Origin: Nepenthes gracilis
Lineage: Eukaryota > Streptophyta > Magnoliopsida > Caryophyllales > Nepenthaceae
DNA length: 64,000 nt
NCBI GenBank assembly: GCA_033239525.1
Contig: BSYO01000033.1
Coordinates: 12,620,901-12,684,900 of the forward strand
Reading direction: 5' to 3'
Numbering within the stretch: the stretch's first letter is position 1; each line of letters starts with the position of its first letter. Made by a program: the position numbers and the translations under genes. This document shows, in pieces, positions 9,205 through 20,032 of the stretch. The notes below the pieces were generated by a model. That model was not told where the DNA came from. It searched no databases and saw only the letters and a program-made list of their open reading frames with translations.

Positions 9205-10190
9205 AATACCTTATTAGGTAATAAGAAGATATAAACTAGAATTTAGATATTATCATTATAAAATAACTGGAAAAATTAAAAGATGATATTTTTATATTAA
9301 TAATTATATTTTTCAATGTGTAAGCATAATATAAATAATATAAATTAAACGCAATGCAAAAATTATTAAAAAAGCATTTTTTATATTTGTAAATATTATA
9401 AAATTAAATTGACGGCAAAAATTCACGCCTCTAATTTTATTTAAACAAATAAAAAATAAAAAAAATTAAATTCCCCTGCCATTGGATTAAATCCAACGGC
9501 AGGGGTTATGCGGCGCGCCACCCTCGAGTGCGCAAATATTTTTCCTCTTCGTTTTCCTTAACAATGAAAAAGTAAAAAATTAAATAAATTATTTTTATTT
9601 TTTAGCTATTCTTTAAAATTTCATAACCAAATAAAACGTAAAAGATTTTATTGAAAATGATCCGATTTCCTTATAAATTGATACGAGTGCTTTTAAATAA
9701 GTTTCACTCGATAATATTTCTAAAATGGCACATTAAAAATAGTTTTAATCCTAAAAATACTGAGCGATATTACACGATCACTCTTCAGGCATTATTTAGG
9801 TATATATTTAATGTGATTTTTTTATCTATTTATTTAGTTTTATGGAGTCTACTAAAATTAATAGATAAACCAAATGTCAGAACACTTGATAAAATTTTAA
9901 AAATATCCTCAAAATATTTTTCTTCTTAGCTATTGTTGTTGGTAAGATTTGGAATTCAGGATCCCGTTTTCTTAAATTTAACCATTAATTAAAATTTAAA
10001 TATTAAATAATAATATCTAAATATTTATTTTTATTAATTTTTATATATTAAATTTAATATTTAATATTCAATATATATTGCTATTATAAAAAATTGAAAC
10101 TATAGTTATTTTTAATTTTAAATCTTGGCCATTAAGTTTTTTTATCCATTGACCCAAAAAATAAAAAAATAAAAGCAAAGTCGTGCTTCC
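9205..10190. other. AT-rich spacer with one perfect-looking hairpin
   Basis: This is AT-rich and without a supported gene. A 92-codon frame at 9651-9929 has low-complexity composition and no recognisable motif. The one notable structure is the hairpin at 9473-9505. Confidence 0.5.
9473..9505. repeat. 16-bp inverted repeat (hairpin) in AT-rich DNA
   Basis: The arm CCCCTGCCATTGGATT (9473-9488) faces AATCCAACGGCAGGGG (9490-9505), with one mismatch and a one-base loop. It is followed by GC-rich GGCGCGCC. It may be the end or scar of a DNA transposon; I cannot assign it. Confidence 0.5.
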
Positions 10191-10799
10191 CGATAGGAAT
10201 GGTTGAAAGTGGCTAGCCCTGTGCGAAGGCCGACAAACAGATCCGGAGAGTGGTCAACCTACAACACGTCACCATTGGCTCCAAGGTTCAAGTAGCATCC
10301 CAACCGGTCCAATCAATTCTAAAGCCCAAGTTGACCTTATCGGTCCAATTAGGGAGTCCCACTCCTATGCGGTTGAAGAAACTTATTATGACAGGCCGCA
10401 ACAGCTAACCAAAATATCCTTATCCATTCGGGTAGTTCAGCGGGCGATTGAGGATATAATTATTATGGTCGCCCCACAATAAGTAGGAGATAGGCTCAGC
10501 TCCAAGACGGACACAAAAAGGTGTAACCAAAGCAGTTCTCCACTTGAAAAGAAGTAACCAAAGTAGACTTCTCATGCATCCTAGGGAGACGCCTTTGAAC
10601 GCTGGAGATGAACTTTCTCCAATCCTGGCAGTAGGTGACGCAGGCTCCATGATGACCTCTAACCCTCATGCCACTTGAGTGGTGAAAGCGTGGTGTAATG
10701 TAAGGCACAGCAAGCCCAAACGAGAAAAATGACAAATTGCGTCCCATCAATAAACATGTCGGAGGTTGAAAATTTAAGCATCCCGACATGGGGGGCTAA
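10191..10799 (+). mobile_element. LTR relic fused to an element 3' end with polypurine tract
   Basis: 10191-10450 is a diverged copy of the start of the LTR at 10800: both share CCAAGGTTCAA, ATGCGGTTGAA and CGGGT-GTTCAGCGG in order. The remainder resembles an element's 3' region and ends GACATGGGGGGCTAA, a typical polypurine tract, immediately before the next LTR. The arrangement suggests a mostly deleted element sharing the LTR at 10800-11516 with element 2. Confidence 0.55.
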
Positions 10800-11516
10800 T
10801 GATGGGAATGACAGAAAGTGGGCTACCCTAGCGCGAGGGCCCACGGATGGATCCAGAGAGTGGTTAACTTACGACATGTCACCATTGGCCCCAAGGTTCA
10901 AATAACGCCCCAATCGATCCAATTAGTTCCAAAGGTTAAGATGACCTCATCGGCCCAATTAGGACAATCCACTTCCATGCGGTTGAAAAAATTTATCATA
11001 ATTAGTCGCAACAGCCAGTTGAAGTGTCCTTATTCATCCGGGTGGTTCAGCGGATGGTTGACATGAAGGTAGAACCGCCTACCAATACTATAAATACCCC
11101 TTCACTCTAACAAGTAGAGGGGATGGACAAGCATACAGAACAGCAAATCTCTACCCAAAAAGAAACCTCTCAAAATTCTTACTCTAAAGCAGCTCCCCAT
11201 TGAGCGCATTATAATATAAAAATCGCTCCATGCTGAGCCCTCCTTCCGAATTAGATAGCGTCCAAACTCTTGTGTATCAACACATATATCTCTCGTCATT
11301 GCATCTTTTTATTAATTAATGAAGATAACTGATTTAAGTATCGGAGGATATACTGAGGATTGTGTCCTACCAATACTCTGACCTCTCATTTTTTTGTTGC
11401 AGTGTGTAGGATCCAAGCTATAAGGAACAGTAATCGGATATACTTTGTTTAACCCGCCAAGGAAGACCCAGGTGGATCCATATTCCGTGCAGCAACTTAG
11501 ATTCGAGGACTCATCA
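10800..11516 (+). repeat. 5' LTR of element 2 (717 bp)
   Basis: It starts TGATGGGAATG after a polypurine tract and ends GACTCATCA before the primer-site relic. A TATA box, CTATAAATAC, lies near 11086-11095. Confidence 0.7.
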
Positions 11517-11531
11517 TTGGCACTATTTATG
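11517..11531 (+). other. Decayed primer binding site, element 2
   Basis: TTGGCACTATTTATG sits where the other elements have TTGGCGCC(G/A)TCTATGG; the core GCGCC has become GCACT. Confidence 0.6.
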
Positions 11532-11576
11532 AAAAGGTGAACGAAAAGCTTAACCACCATCTGCACTAAAGAAAAC

Positions 11577-13160
11577 ATTGTCAATACTAGAGGTCAGGCC
11601 AGTGCCCCGACCAAAGATGTCACCTTCCATGGTGACGACCACTCCGCGGGTAGCCATGTGGAGAAGTAACCGGCACCCTTCTTACAGGTGCTCGTTGACC
11701 ATGTGGACAATATCTCTCAGATGCTCCAGACCCACTGCATCCACCAGGACCAGCAGGAGCTAAGGGCTCTTTCCTCCACCACCCACACTTCCGCATCCAA
11801 ATGAAGATGCTGGAGGAGGAAGTGCCCAACCCGGAAGGCATGCCACACTGATGACCTTGGGACCCGAGCAACTTTGAGTGATGGGACTCTATCGCGGTTC
11901 GAAGGTTGGCTTGGTCACAGGACGCCAAATGAAGGCCTAGAGTGGTGGAATTCTCGCTACTCCCGCAACGAGCAGAAGCTCTTTATCTAAGAGGGAGCCT
12001 TGTGCAACATTGAACCTGCTAGGGGGTAGCAGTCGATCAACTTCGTACCACTCAGAGTTGGGGACCTACCTCAATGCGAAAAGGGCTATGGTCTCACCTC
12101 GAGTGGAGGAGCAAGTTAAAAAAATATGGAAGCATTTGTTTAAGGGGGAGGCTAGTGGACACTCTGTAGATCTACAGAGATCGTCATTCCCAATAGAAAT
12201 CCGGATAAATTACTCCCCCACAAATTTAAGATGTCGGCCTTGAAACCTTACAATGAAAGCACTAATCTAATGGACCATCTTAACCACTTTTGTACTTTGT
12301 TGAGCTTTCAGGGCATGGGTAAGGTTGCTATGTGTTTGTGTTTCCCATTAACTCTCAAAGGGGACTCCTGGATTTGGTTCTACTATTTGCAACATAATTC
12401 GATCTGGACGTTTTAGGAGCTCGTTGATAGCTTCTTGTCACAGTTTGCCTCCAATTGGAAGGAGGAGAAGTAGCCTTAACACCTTACTTGTATCAAGTAA
12501 GGGCTAAGCAAAAGTTTGAATAATTTTCTAGCTCGGTTCACTATCAAGGCCCACACAGACACCCAAGCTTACTAACAAAGTGAAACTGAGTATCTTTATA
12601 TCAACTCTGAAGTAAGGTAAATTTTTCAAACATTTGTTCCACAAAGACCCCCAGACTTTTCGCGATGTTGAAACCATGGCCCGTGCTTACATGGCAGCTG
12701 GGGAGGCTAATGAGGCAAAGCAACGAAATCGTGGGGACCACATCTTCCAGGTGTCGATGAACTAACAGAAGAGAAACAGAAACCACGTTGGCTCCCGGGA
12801 CCCAAGGGAGTAACCTCGGCTAGAACCGAGAGCTTGAAGGGAGTATAGGGCCTTGAATCTGACCCATTTGAATGACTCCTAAACAAATTTCTTCATGTAG
12901 ATTCGAGATAAAAATTTTTTTAAATGGCCAAAACTTGCCAAGAATTCGAAGGGAGGAGATCAGATGAAATTCTGCCAATACCATAGATCTCCGGGTCACA
13001 CCACTAAAGAATGTCGGATGCTACAAAGAGAGATTGAGAACCTCATCAGAAGGAGGCACCTGACCAAATTCCTGCGAAACCTAACGCAAGCTCCTAGCGG
13101 GGCAAGCAAAGAAGGGATGGAGCAGCAACAGTAGAAGAATCGAGTCACGGTCAAGGTAGT
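11577..13160 (+). pseudogene. Gag of element 2 (degenerate)
   Basis: The first residues align with the start of Gag in elements 1 and 3 (VNTRGQASAP against MNTRAHDSAP), but the ATG has become ATT. The middle keeps DHLNHFCTLLSFQG (near 12270) and WIWFYYLQHNSIW. The C-terminal zinc-knuckle-like region reads FCQYHRSPGHTTKEC at about 12967-13011, followed by the usual EIENLIRRRHL helix. Multiple stops and frameshifts interrupt it. Gag forms the particle in which reverse transcription takes place. Confidence 0.75.
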
Positions 13161-13249
13161 TCATAGGGTAATGACTAGGTTGTCTAAGAGCCACCCCCGA
13201 ACCTCCAAGAGACAGCTGCTGATAGGAAGAAGCCGATGGTACGAATTAG

Positions 13250-13640
13250 GGACGGTGCCATTAATTTTAGTAAAAAGGATATGGCGCATGTAATAACTCT
13301 ACATTTTAACCCTCTGGTTGTATTCGTACTTGTATCAGATAGTACGGTTGATTACTAGCTGAAACAAATCTTCATTGACAATGAAACTTTGCGTGATTTG
13401 CTTTACCTTGATACTTATTTTAAGTTGGGACTAAAAAAGAATCAATTAAAAATGACCGAAAGACCTATCTACGGATTGGACAACGAATCGGTGCTCGTCT
13501 AAGGAACCATCCAATTGGAGTTCACATTGGGAACATACCCCAAGACAGCATCCCACATGCTCACATTCCTAGTAATTGAATTTCCTTTGGTTTATAACTC
13601 AATCTTGAGTTGACATTGCCTATCGATATTCGGGGTAGTA
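13250..13640 (+). pseudogene. Aspartic protease region of element 2
   Basis: The active-site loop reads IFIDNET where the family has a D-(T/S/N)-G triad (element 3 keeps IDNGA), so the catalytic glycine is replaced by glutamate. Downstream, LTFLVIEFPLVYNSIL matches LTFLVVDLPSIYNAIL of element 3. The protease cuts the Gag-Pol polyprotein, and this copy is expected to be inactive. Confidence 0.65.
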
Positions 13641-13910
13641 ATATCGATCCTACATTTAAAGATGAAGTTTCTAACAGTATGTGGTATCGGAGAAATCCTA
13701 GGCGATCAAGTGACCAGTTGGATATATTACCTATCCCAAGTTACTCAAGCTGCTTTGAATGGATCGATCGAAGATTTCAAATATCGAGACAAGGCAACCC
13801 TACAGTAAACTCAGTCCAGTGAGACAATTGATCGAATTCCTCTAGCCCCCAGTGATTCAGAGGAATGCATACAAATCAGGGGCTCCCTTAATGGACCTCT
13901 ACATGATCAA

Positions 13911-14790
13911 TTGATTACCTTCCTCCAGCGGAACTCGGATGTGTTCATGTGGGCCCTGATCGATATGTCAGGGATCCCAATCGGAGTAATGGTCCACAAG
14001 TTGGACCTTGATCTTAATCATAAGCCCGTTAGGTGGACGTGGAGGAACCATTCTATTGAAAATTTAATTGCCATCTCGGAAGAAGTGAAGAAGTTATTCA
14101 ACGCCAGCTTCATCAGAAAACAGCATCCAGACTGGCTCTCTAATGTGCTTCTTGTCAAGAAGGGTAATAGTAAGTGACGGATGCGTGTTAATTTTATTAA
14201 CATGAATAAGGCATGTCCAAATGACAACTTTTCACTTCTCAGGATCAATCTACTGGTAGACTCCACGTCTAAGCATGAACTGCTAAATTGTATGGATATT
14301 TATTCAGGTTACCATATGATCCAGATGAGTCTTGAGGACAAGGAGTACACTTCCTTTATGATCGACCAAGAGACGTACTATTACAAGGTTATACCATTCG
14401 GTCCGAAGAATGCAGACGCTACATATCAATGACTTGTGAATAAAATATTTGAAGCTCAAAGCGGCCAAAATATGGAGGTATATGTAGACGATATGCTTGT
14501 CAAAAGCAAAGCCCCCGATGGCTATATCCGTGACCTCATTGAGGCCTTTGAAGTACTCTAGGCACACCAGATGAAATTAAACTTGGCCAAGTGCATTTTC
14601 GGAGTGTCCTTTGAAAAATTCTACGACTTTTCGTCTCTCTACGGGGGATTGAGGCCAACCTCGAGAAAATAAAAGCAATTATGGATATGAGCGCATCGCG
14701 AACAATGAAGAATTTCTAAAGGCTCATCGGAATACTCGCAGTACTCTCCCATTTTCTAGCAAAATCTATGAAAAAAATACCTCCCCTTTT
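13911..14790 (+). pseudogene. Reverse transcriptase of element 2
   Basis: Recognisable motifs in order are WALIDMSGIP, HPDWLSNVLLVKKGN, FINMNKACPNDNF, MDIYSGYHMIQM, YYYKVIPFGPKNADATYQ and an intact catalytic YVDD (codons at 14481-14492). In-frame stops occur near 14176, 14430 and 14560. The palm and fingers sequence is otherwise good. Confidence 0.85.
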
Positions 14791-14798
14791 TCAAGGCT

Positions 14799-15800
14799 TT
14801 GAGAGGGATGAAGGCGAACGACTTTCAATGGGCAACCAACTGCAAGGCTGTCTTCCAAGAGTTGAAGGAGTATTTAGCCAGTCCCCCTCTCTTAACATCG
14901 TTGAAAGAAGATGAGGAGTTATACCTATACTTGGAAGTTTCAGAAGCGGCATTGAGCTCGGTCTTAATCCGACAGCAATCGGACATGCAACAGCCAATCT
15001 ATTATATCAGTAAGATTTTGGCAGACGCTGAGACTCGTTACACGCATGTCAAAAAGATCGCACTGGCACTCATCTATTCAACCAGGAGTTGAGGCTTTAC
15101 TTCTAGGCTCACAAAATATCATCATCACTGATCAACCCTTGAAGGGAATCCTACAGAAGCTCGATATATCTAGACGGTTAATCAAATGGGCCATTGAATT
15201 GGACAAGTTTAACATAGAGTTCAGGCCAAGGTCTGCCATAAAAGGCTAGACCCTAGTGGACTTCATAATTGAAACCATAAACCCAATTCTAGATGCCCAA
15301 GTTGTCAGCGATGATGCTCATCAGTCAGAGGTGACCTCGATCTAGACCTTTCATGTTGATGGATCTTCAACGCAATATGACAGTGGAGCCAGGGTAGTCC
15401 TGAGGACTCCCTATGGATTGGAAATTAGCCACTCGTTGAAACTCAGATTCCTTACTACTAGTAATGTCGTCGAATACAAAGCCCTTCTCGCTCGGACTCT
15501 GATTGGCAAAATAGTGCTCATCAAGGCACTTAACCATCTATAGTGACTCGAAATAGATTGTTAACCAAATCTACGAATACTTTGAGATGTCAAGCTCACT
15601 GCTCGCGAAGTACCTTACTAGAGTAAGGAGCATGACTTAGAAGTTTAATAAGATTGAGAAAGTACACATCTCAAAAGCAAGCAACTGGAAGGCCGAGCAG
15701 TTAGCGAGGGACGCAGTGACCGAAAACTCAAAACAATACTCGAGAGACAGGCTTGAAGTTTTGACATCTCCAAGTATAGAAGAAACCGAGTAAAGAGCAC
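14799..15800 (+). pseudogene. RNase H and archaeal-type RNase H of element 2
   Basis: 14799-15250 is the first RNase H (EELYLYLEVSEAALSSVLIR, ISKILADAETRY, then ITDQPLKGILQK). The second begins near 15344 with FHVDGSSTQ and continues through VVEYKALLAR, broken by a stop around 15541. The linker to integrase (NWKAEQLARDAV, about 15686) closes the region. This copy shows the full spacing of the second RNase H, which element 3 lacks. Confidence 0.75.
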
Positions 15801-15826
15801 TATAAGTCTCCGGTGATAAAAGTTGG

Positions 15827-17059
15827 ATGTCTCCCTATTGGAGATATATCATCGACAGTATCTTGCCAGAGAACCTAGAGGACACAAAACGTGTGAAAAA
15901 GATGGCAGGTTGGTATACCATTGTAGACGGGAGGTTGTACTGGCAAGGGCACTCCACCCCGTACTTGCGGTATCTTACACTGGAGGAAGTTGAATATACA
16001 TTGAGCGAGATTCATCTTTGAATATGTAGGTCACACATCGGAGGCAAAAATCTTACCTTCAAAATAATGCGCCAAGGTTACTATTAGCAAACAATGAAGA
16101 AAGACGCCATGGATTTCGTAAAGAAATGGGATAACTATCGAGTTCATAGCAACATGTCGAATCAACCGCCCATGGAATTGAGGACCCTTCAAGTCCCACG
16201 ACCGTTCGTGCAATAGAAACTTGACATTCTCCACCCTTTTCCCATCGCATCCGGGTAGAGGAAGTTCATTATTGTTGGTATCGACTACTTCACAAAGTGG
16301 ATTGAAATTTCTTCGTTGGCTCGGATCATCAAACAAAATGGGATGGAGTTTGGTCGGTAGAGTATCATTTGTAAATTTGGGATTCTTGAGGTTATCATTA
16401 TCAACAATGAAACCCAATTCAGCAACAAGCATTTCACCAAGTATTCTTTAGGTTTGGGAATTCGGCTAGTCCATAACTCTGTTGCCTATCCAAAAGCAAA
16501 CGAGTAAGTGGAGGTCACCAATCAAACCTTACTACATGGGTTGAAGACCAAGTTGGAAGACGTTGAGGGCTCCTGGGTGGTCGAGCCGCCATCTGTGTTA
16601 TGGCTGTACCAAACAATGCCGAAAGAACCAACCCACGAGATGCCTTTCAATCTATATTATGGGATTGAAGCTATTATCCCAATGGAAATCGGGCTACCTA
16701 GCCTCCGGGTTGAGGGTTTCGATCTAGTCAGAAATTCTCAGTAGCTCTAAGAGTATCTTGATCTGCACGAAGAAGCTCAAGAGGTGGCTAAGATATGCAT
16801 GACGGCCTATTAGCAGTGGATTGCCTGGTACTAAAGTAAGATGGTGAAAGCACACCAATTTGAAGTCGGGGATCTAGTTTTACGAAGCATAGAGGCCACC
16901 GAGAAGAACACCAATAGGAACAAGCTTTGCCTGAATTGGGGAGACCCATTTCTCGTCTTTGCGATTCTCCGAAATGTTGCGTACAAGTTGTGCACCCAGA
17001 ATGACATATTGGTCCAAAGGATGTGAAATGCCGTCCATCTCAAGAAGTACTACCAGTAA
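15827..17059 (+). pseudogene. Integrase of element 2 (catalytically dead)
   Basis: The frame opens with MSPYWRYIIDS and VDGRLYWQGHSTPYLRYL. In the zinc domain the usual KRC-x2-C has become KKWDNYRVH, losing both cysteines. In the core, IVGIDYFTKWIE is kept, but the TDNGTQF motif reads NNETQF, so the second catalytic Asp is lost. The C-terminal part (NVAYKLCTQND, then KKYYQ-stop at 17057-17059) is well preserved. Stops interrupt at least five places. Confidence 0.8.
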
Positions 17060-17228
17060 CCTCATGTCAAGTCAAGGTAGGTCTAGCATGCATCTAAGAG
17101 CGTGCTTGTAAGATATATCACATTTAAATTAATAAAATAAATTGCTCGTTTATTGTGTGTTTTGTTTATTTTTATTTGCTTGTTCATATGAATGCTTGTA
17201 TAACACTGTATAAAACTGAATAACTTAA

Positions 17229-17420
17229 ACTGCCCCTAAGTCAGGTGGGTTTCTCCCCACCTACATCTTGACCTATAAACGGTCAAAGAACCTCAGCTCA
17301 ATAACTAAGTAGCCCATATGCGGTCTGATATGAACCTCGGATCCATTCCAAGTGGCCATGTGCGGTCAAACACCTAAACATTAGGAAGCTCCTTAGCATG
17401 TGTGCGGTGATTTCACGCAC
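17229..17420. repeat. Convergent-spacer box and degenerate repeats, element 2 (inverted relative to elements 1 and 3)
   Basis: ACTGCCCCTAAGTC at 17229-17242 is the reverse complement of the box in element 1 (GACTTAGGGGCAGT). On the minus strand, GACCGCACATGGCCACTTGG and GACCGCATATGGGCTACTTA then match the ~40-bp repeat unit of element 3. Confidence 0.5.
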
Positions 17421-17646
17421 AAGGACAAGTACCATCAATCAATCATGGTCTATGAATTGGAATTAGACATGTGGGGACGATGATGCCTCCTAAAGGGATC
17501 AACCCTTATGTAACATGCGAATGATGACATTGACTTCACTAAAACCCGACAACGACAACAATAACACTTAGTCAGCAAGCAACGATACATCAAACATAAA
17601 ATTTCATATAAATACAAAAACTCTAGTAACGGCAATTGGAAAAAAT

Positions 17647-17652
17647 TTTATT
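17647..17652 (-). terminator. Poly(A) signal AATAAA of the element 2 antisense gene
   Basis: AATAAA on the minus strand lies about 95 bases past the stop at 17744, the same relation as in element 3. Confidence 0.5.
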
Positions 17653-17743
17653 AATTCATTGCTATGCCAAAATATACAAGTGTACGAGCACAACAAAAAT
17701 AAGAGAGGAGCCATCTGGCGAACAATCTGAAGTGATGGCTACT

Positions 17744-18074
17744 CTATGGTTGGGGACTCCCCAATGGACGTGATGAAGGTTCTTCTGTGTTTGAGAAATC
17801 TGTCAAATTAGATTGCCGGTGGGCACCATCATTCCTTGGATCAAAATAGCTAACCGGAAACTTTGGGTCAACCAAGGATGCAATCTATTGGCATAGGTGG
17901 ATGCCTTCTAAATATCTGGCATTTACGGCTTGGCCTGCCTCTTTCAGACTGAATCGACTCCTTGGCTCGGCTCCTAGCCGGATGTTCTCCATTCTGAGAT
18001 CCACAAGATGCTGCTCGACCGCCTACAATGCATCCCTGAGCCTTTGCCGATCACCCTTGAGCTCAAATTTGGTA
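17744..18074 (-). pseudogene. Last exon of the large antisense gene, element 2 (truncated)
   Basis: On the minus strand, opposite gag-pol, the translation includes GDRQRLRDAL, then YLEGIHLCQ, a stop, IASLVDPKFPV and YFDPRND. This aligns with the end of the antisense gene in element 3 (LWEGINISRCIA, LIDPNFPVKFFSPEN) and element 1 (WDGIRLCRRIASLV). The natural stop is TAG at 17744-17746. An AATAAA signal follows on the minus strand (plus 17647-17652). Exon 1 and the intron are missing because the element is cut at about 18074. Confidence 0.7.
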
Positions 18075-19001
18075 AAAAATAAAAGTCAAATTAGATCACA
18101 ATTAGATATTAAAAATCTTTTTTCTCTCTTTTCTCCCTTTACTCTCTTCGTGCGGCACCATATGATGAAATTACTCTTAAAACTTTTTCACGTCTTTACT
18201 GGATGGCATTTTTGCCTACGGCTCCAACCCTAGAAAAACAAAGGGATACTTCATAACTGAGTTAGTTCATATACTCTCCTCATGTGTATTAGGCATAACC
18301 CTCTTGAACGATTCAAGAACATGCCCTTTAGGTACTAGTCCTATTGAAATTGGTGCATGCGCATCTCTCAAACACGCACAAAGTGTGCCTACTAAGTACA
18401 GATACTTTCAGTTCGATAGAAACAATTTTCTTTCCACAGCTTCTCATATGAATCTCCCATGACCCTTACATGACCTTTGTGTTTGAGCATGCCATGCATG
18501 AACATCATGCGCTCTCTAAATGATTTGTTTATTAATTATAATATTTATAAGAGAGTGACCTAAAATTTAATAGGAATACAGTATAAAATATATAATACAA
18601 TTTACATCAACATTATTTAAGGGAATTTACAGAAAATTTTCATGTTTCAATTAGTCTTGATTCATGATGGTGGCACGATCTATTATAAGCAAGACAGAAT
18701 ATGCCAGAATTTCGAGGGAATAAATTCTTTTTTTTCTTTTTTTGATAATTAATGATTGCTTTTTTTTTTTTTTATTTCTATGTATTTTAACTATCTATAT
18801 ATAAATACTCGACCGTTGCTTAACCAGCAATACTTCCTTGCCAGGCAAACTGCATGGCTGTCCACGAATCACCACCGCACGTCGAGATCAGCTCAAAGTT
18901 AAAATTGCCAACTAATTATTAATTTACCATGAATTAAACATTACTATGTCAGTAATGTTGAATGACATTTGTCTTTCCAAGAAATATATAAAAAAAAAAT
19001 T
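18075..19001. other. AT-rich sequence between element 2 and a lone LTR
   Basis: The break from coding-like sequence to AT-rich DNA is abrupt at about 18075. Nothing is recognised except the promoter-and-start-like segment at 18795-18922. Confidence 0.4.
18795..18922 (+). pseudogene. Possible 5' end of a host gene (TATA box plus short ORF)
   Basis: A strong TATA-like CTATATATAAATAC (18795-18808) is followed 45 bases later by ATG (18854) and a 22-codon frame, MAVHESPPHVEISSKLKLPT and two more residues, before a stop. The AT-rich sequence just after could be an intron or decay, and the LTR at 19002 follows. It may be a plant gene start cut by the LTR, or chance. I do not recognise the peptide. 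Confidence 0.2.
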
Positions 19002-20032
19002 TGAGGGGTAGGCCCATAGCTGGCAGGCCCGATAAGAAAGTAGCCCAAAATCCGGAAAGACCTAACGCGCGTTAGACGGTCAACCCGTTAGCGTTGACCG
19101 CCCGGCGCATAACAAACGGCCAACAGCACTCTTTCAAGACGGTCAACGTTTCTATTGACCGGAAGGACTATAGCAGCAGGCCATGAGAGACAGTAAACCT
19201 AATACGGGCCAGGCCCAATTTGACAGGCAATCTCGTACACGAAAAGTAACGATCCTTTCCATGATTATACGCTTTCCTAAAAGTTGATCTTCTCTAAAAA
19301 TGTAGCAACGGATTCAGCGTCAACAGCAGAGTCTAACGGAGACAAGAGCATGAAAAGAAAGTAGATAATTTGGAGATCCGTTACACTATTCAGAAGGGAA
19401 ACGATCCATCAAATCATGCCAACCAACTCAGAGAAGGCCGCCCAGTGCCAAGCCAAGGAAGGTGGCTCTCCCCACTATCTATATATACCCAGAGTCTCCA
19501 CTCTGAAAATGGGACGCTTCCAGAGCACACTTTTAAGAGAACTCGCTTTTAAGACAAAAGAGATTTTTTGAAACAGTCTAAATTACGAACGCTTACAATG
19601 CTTTAGCAAAACTCCCTCTCTAAAGTGTTCACCTTCCAATCCCACTCTAAGCCTCCAGATTGTAGAGTCTCCTCCGGCTCTCTGAGAATCGTCCTCAAAA
19701 GTTTCCACGCTTTCGGGACACAACTTCCACTCGTTCTCTGTGAACAGCGAGTTGGAAATCACACTCTCAACGGGCCACGGGATCATCTCTACTTTTACAG
19801 GCCAACACTCCCGACAAATTTATTCTCTCTCTCTTATTTATTAGTTCACCTTCCGCAGTTTGAAGGCTTTTTATTGACTTGAGCGTCGAAGTGTTTTCGG
19901 TGGGACAACCTCCCGCCGACACCTGACCTCTCGTTTTCTGTAGTGGTGTGCAGGATTCAGGCTCAACGAACGGAACCGGATCAAACCAATCGGGCGAATC
20001 CGAATTTATTTGAAGTCGGATCCAGGTACGCA
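19002..20032 (+). mobile_element. Lone Tat-like LTR (1031 bp), same family as element 3
   Basis: It starts TGAGGGGTAGGCCCATAG (compare TGATGGGTACACCCATAG for element 3's 5' LTR) and ends GGATCCAGGTACGCA. It contains two inverted pairs of TTGACC/GGTCAA (about 19078-19160) and a TATA box CTATATATACCC near 19480. The following bases, TTGAAATT, do not form a primer site, and no polypurine tract precedes it. It is probably a solo LTR, although a clean 5-bp target duplication is not visible. Confidence 0.75.

Larger units (their letters stand above)
10800..18074 (+). mobile_element. Element 2: Tat-like Ty3/gypsy element, plus strand, right end truncated
   Basis: The order is LTR (10800-11516), decayed primer site, Gag, protease, RT, RNase H, second RNase H and integrase ending KYYQ-stop at 17057-17059. 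The last exon of a minus-strand antisense gene follows, cut at about 18074. No 3' LTR follows. Stops occur in every domain, making it the most decayed of the Tat-like copies here. Confidence 0.8.

Noticed and set aside
9651..9929. 92-codon frame in AT-rich DNA
   Set aside because: Ile/Phe/Lys/Leu-rich composition expected of AT-rich DNA; no motif, promoter or homology recognised.
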